DNA of 64,000 nt from Pseudomonas denitrificans (nom. rej.). GTDB taxonomy: Bacteria; Pseudomonadota; Gammaproteobacteria; Pseudomonadales; Pseudomonadaceae. The stretch spans positions 5,184,501-5,248,500 of the forward strand of contig NZ_CP043626.1 of NCBI RefSeq assembly GCF_008807415.1, read 5' to 3'. This document shows positions 63,763-64,000 of this stretch, one piece after another (position 1 is the first letter of the stretch; every line of letters starts with the position of its first letter). The position numbers and the translations under genes were made by a program. The notes beneath the pieces were generated by a model that saw nothing but the letters and a program-made list of their open reading frames with translations, was not told the origin of the DNA and did no database searches.

Positions 63763-64000
63763 ATGGACAAGCGCACGCCTCACCACAAGCTTCCGCTGAT
63801 CAGGCTCGCCATTGCCGAGCGGCGATATCGCTTCACCCGCGTGGCACTGGAAGGCGCCCTCGAACTGGGGCTGGAGTCCACAGAACAGGTCCTGGCGGTC
63901 ATTACCGGCCTAACCTCGGCGGACTTCTACAAGAGCATGACCACCTACGCCGACCACAGCATCTGGCAGGACGTCTATCGCCCGAGGGTGAACGGCCGGC
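63763..64000 (+). CDS. mqsR: MqsR-family mRNA interferase toxin (3' end outside window)
   Basis: 79 codons visible; the family is about 98 aa, so about 20 are missing. Starts MDKRTPHHKLPLIRLAIAER and contains ITGLTSADFYKSMTTYADHS then IWQDVYRPR, nearly identical to the core of E. coli MqsR. Lys57 and Gln69 align with the catalytic Lys56 and Gln68. RelE-fold ribonuclease that cuts mRNA mainly at GCU. The antitoxin gene mqsA should follow, outside the window; the MqsA-type palindrome just upstream supports an autoregulated mqsRA operon. Confidence 0.9.
   Translation, partial: MDKRTPHHKLPLIRLAIAERRYRFTRVALEGALELGLESTEQVLAVITGLTSADFYKSMTTYADHSIWQDVYRPRVNGR

Overview
The window is high-GC DNA with dense, strand-alternating gene blocks. 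Protein content and gene order point to a Pseudomonas close to the P. aeruginosa / P. nitroreducens / P. citronellolis side of the genus. This is an inference from recognisable blocks, not from an rRNA. No rRNA, tRNA, CRISPR array, insertion sequence or prophage was seen. The first gene (nosZ) and the last (mqsR) are cut by the window edges.

Layout. 1-4.6 kb: the end of a nitrous-oxide reductase operon, nosZ(partial)DFYL. 4.5-12.7 kb: housekeeping and membrane genes (GGDEF/EAL protein, uvrD, a CPA2 antiporter, a Tim44-domain protein). 12.9-19.2 kb: a GntR-controlled catabolic cluster (GntR, SDR, class III aminotransferase, glutamine-synthetase-like ligase, second SDR) of unknown substrate. 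Two identical-core GntR-type palindromes lie in its divergent promoter. 19.4-29.9 kb: thioesterase, Kef-type antiporter, YqaA protein, pdxY, small conserved proteins, a hydrolase, a MifS/MifR (DctB/DctD-like) two-component pair, a membrane protein and a small exported protein. Two candidate non-coding RNAs lie at about 29.4-29.5 kb (minus) and 31.14-31.29 kb (plus). 30.1-32.1 kb: LysR regulator and a quinone reductase. 32.1-46.8 kb: the arginine transaminase locus. It holds aruH, aruI and an aldehyde dehydrogenase, preceded by an ADP-forming acyl-CoA synthetase, acyl-CoA dehydrogenase and enoyl-CoA hydratase, an amino-acid permease, and the AruR / periplasmic binding protein / AruS signalling operon. 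47-51.5 kb: a TetR regulator divergent from a polyamine-type binding protein, a class III aminotransferase and a LuxR regulator. 53-60.5 kb: the choline/betaine block choV-choW-choX, a second choX-like gene, sdaB (serine dehydratase) and gbdR. 60.7-64 kb: an unassigned protein, a BRO-N protein, a VOC/PhnB protein and the start of an MqsR toxin gene behind an MqsA-type palindrome.

How genes work together. Arginine would be transaminated (AruH), decarboxylated (AruI) and oxidised (ALDH) to 4-guanidinobutyrate. The three CoA genes beside them suggest a CoA-dependent branch. A 15-bp sequence (CTGAACGATTGTTCG) occurs identically upstream of the tetR gene and upstream of the enoyl-CoA hydratase gene. 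A related near-palindrome lies 54 bp before that hydratase start, which suggests the TetR protein controls the CoA/arginine operon. ChoXWV imports choline-type compounds. GbdR senses betaine metabolites, and SdaB converts the downstream product serine to pyruvate.

Intergenic regions carry at least five families of short palindromic REP-like repeats, listed individually. Locus comparisons with P. aeruginosa PAO1 are from memory and are marked as such.
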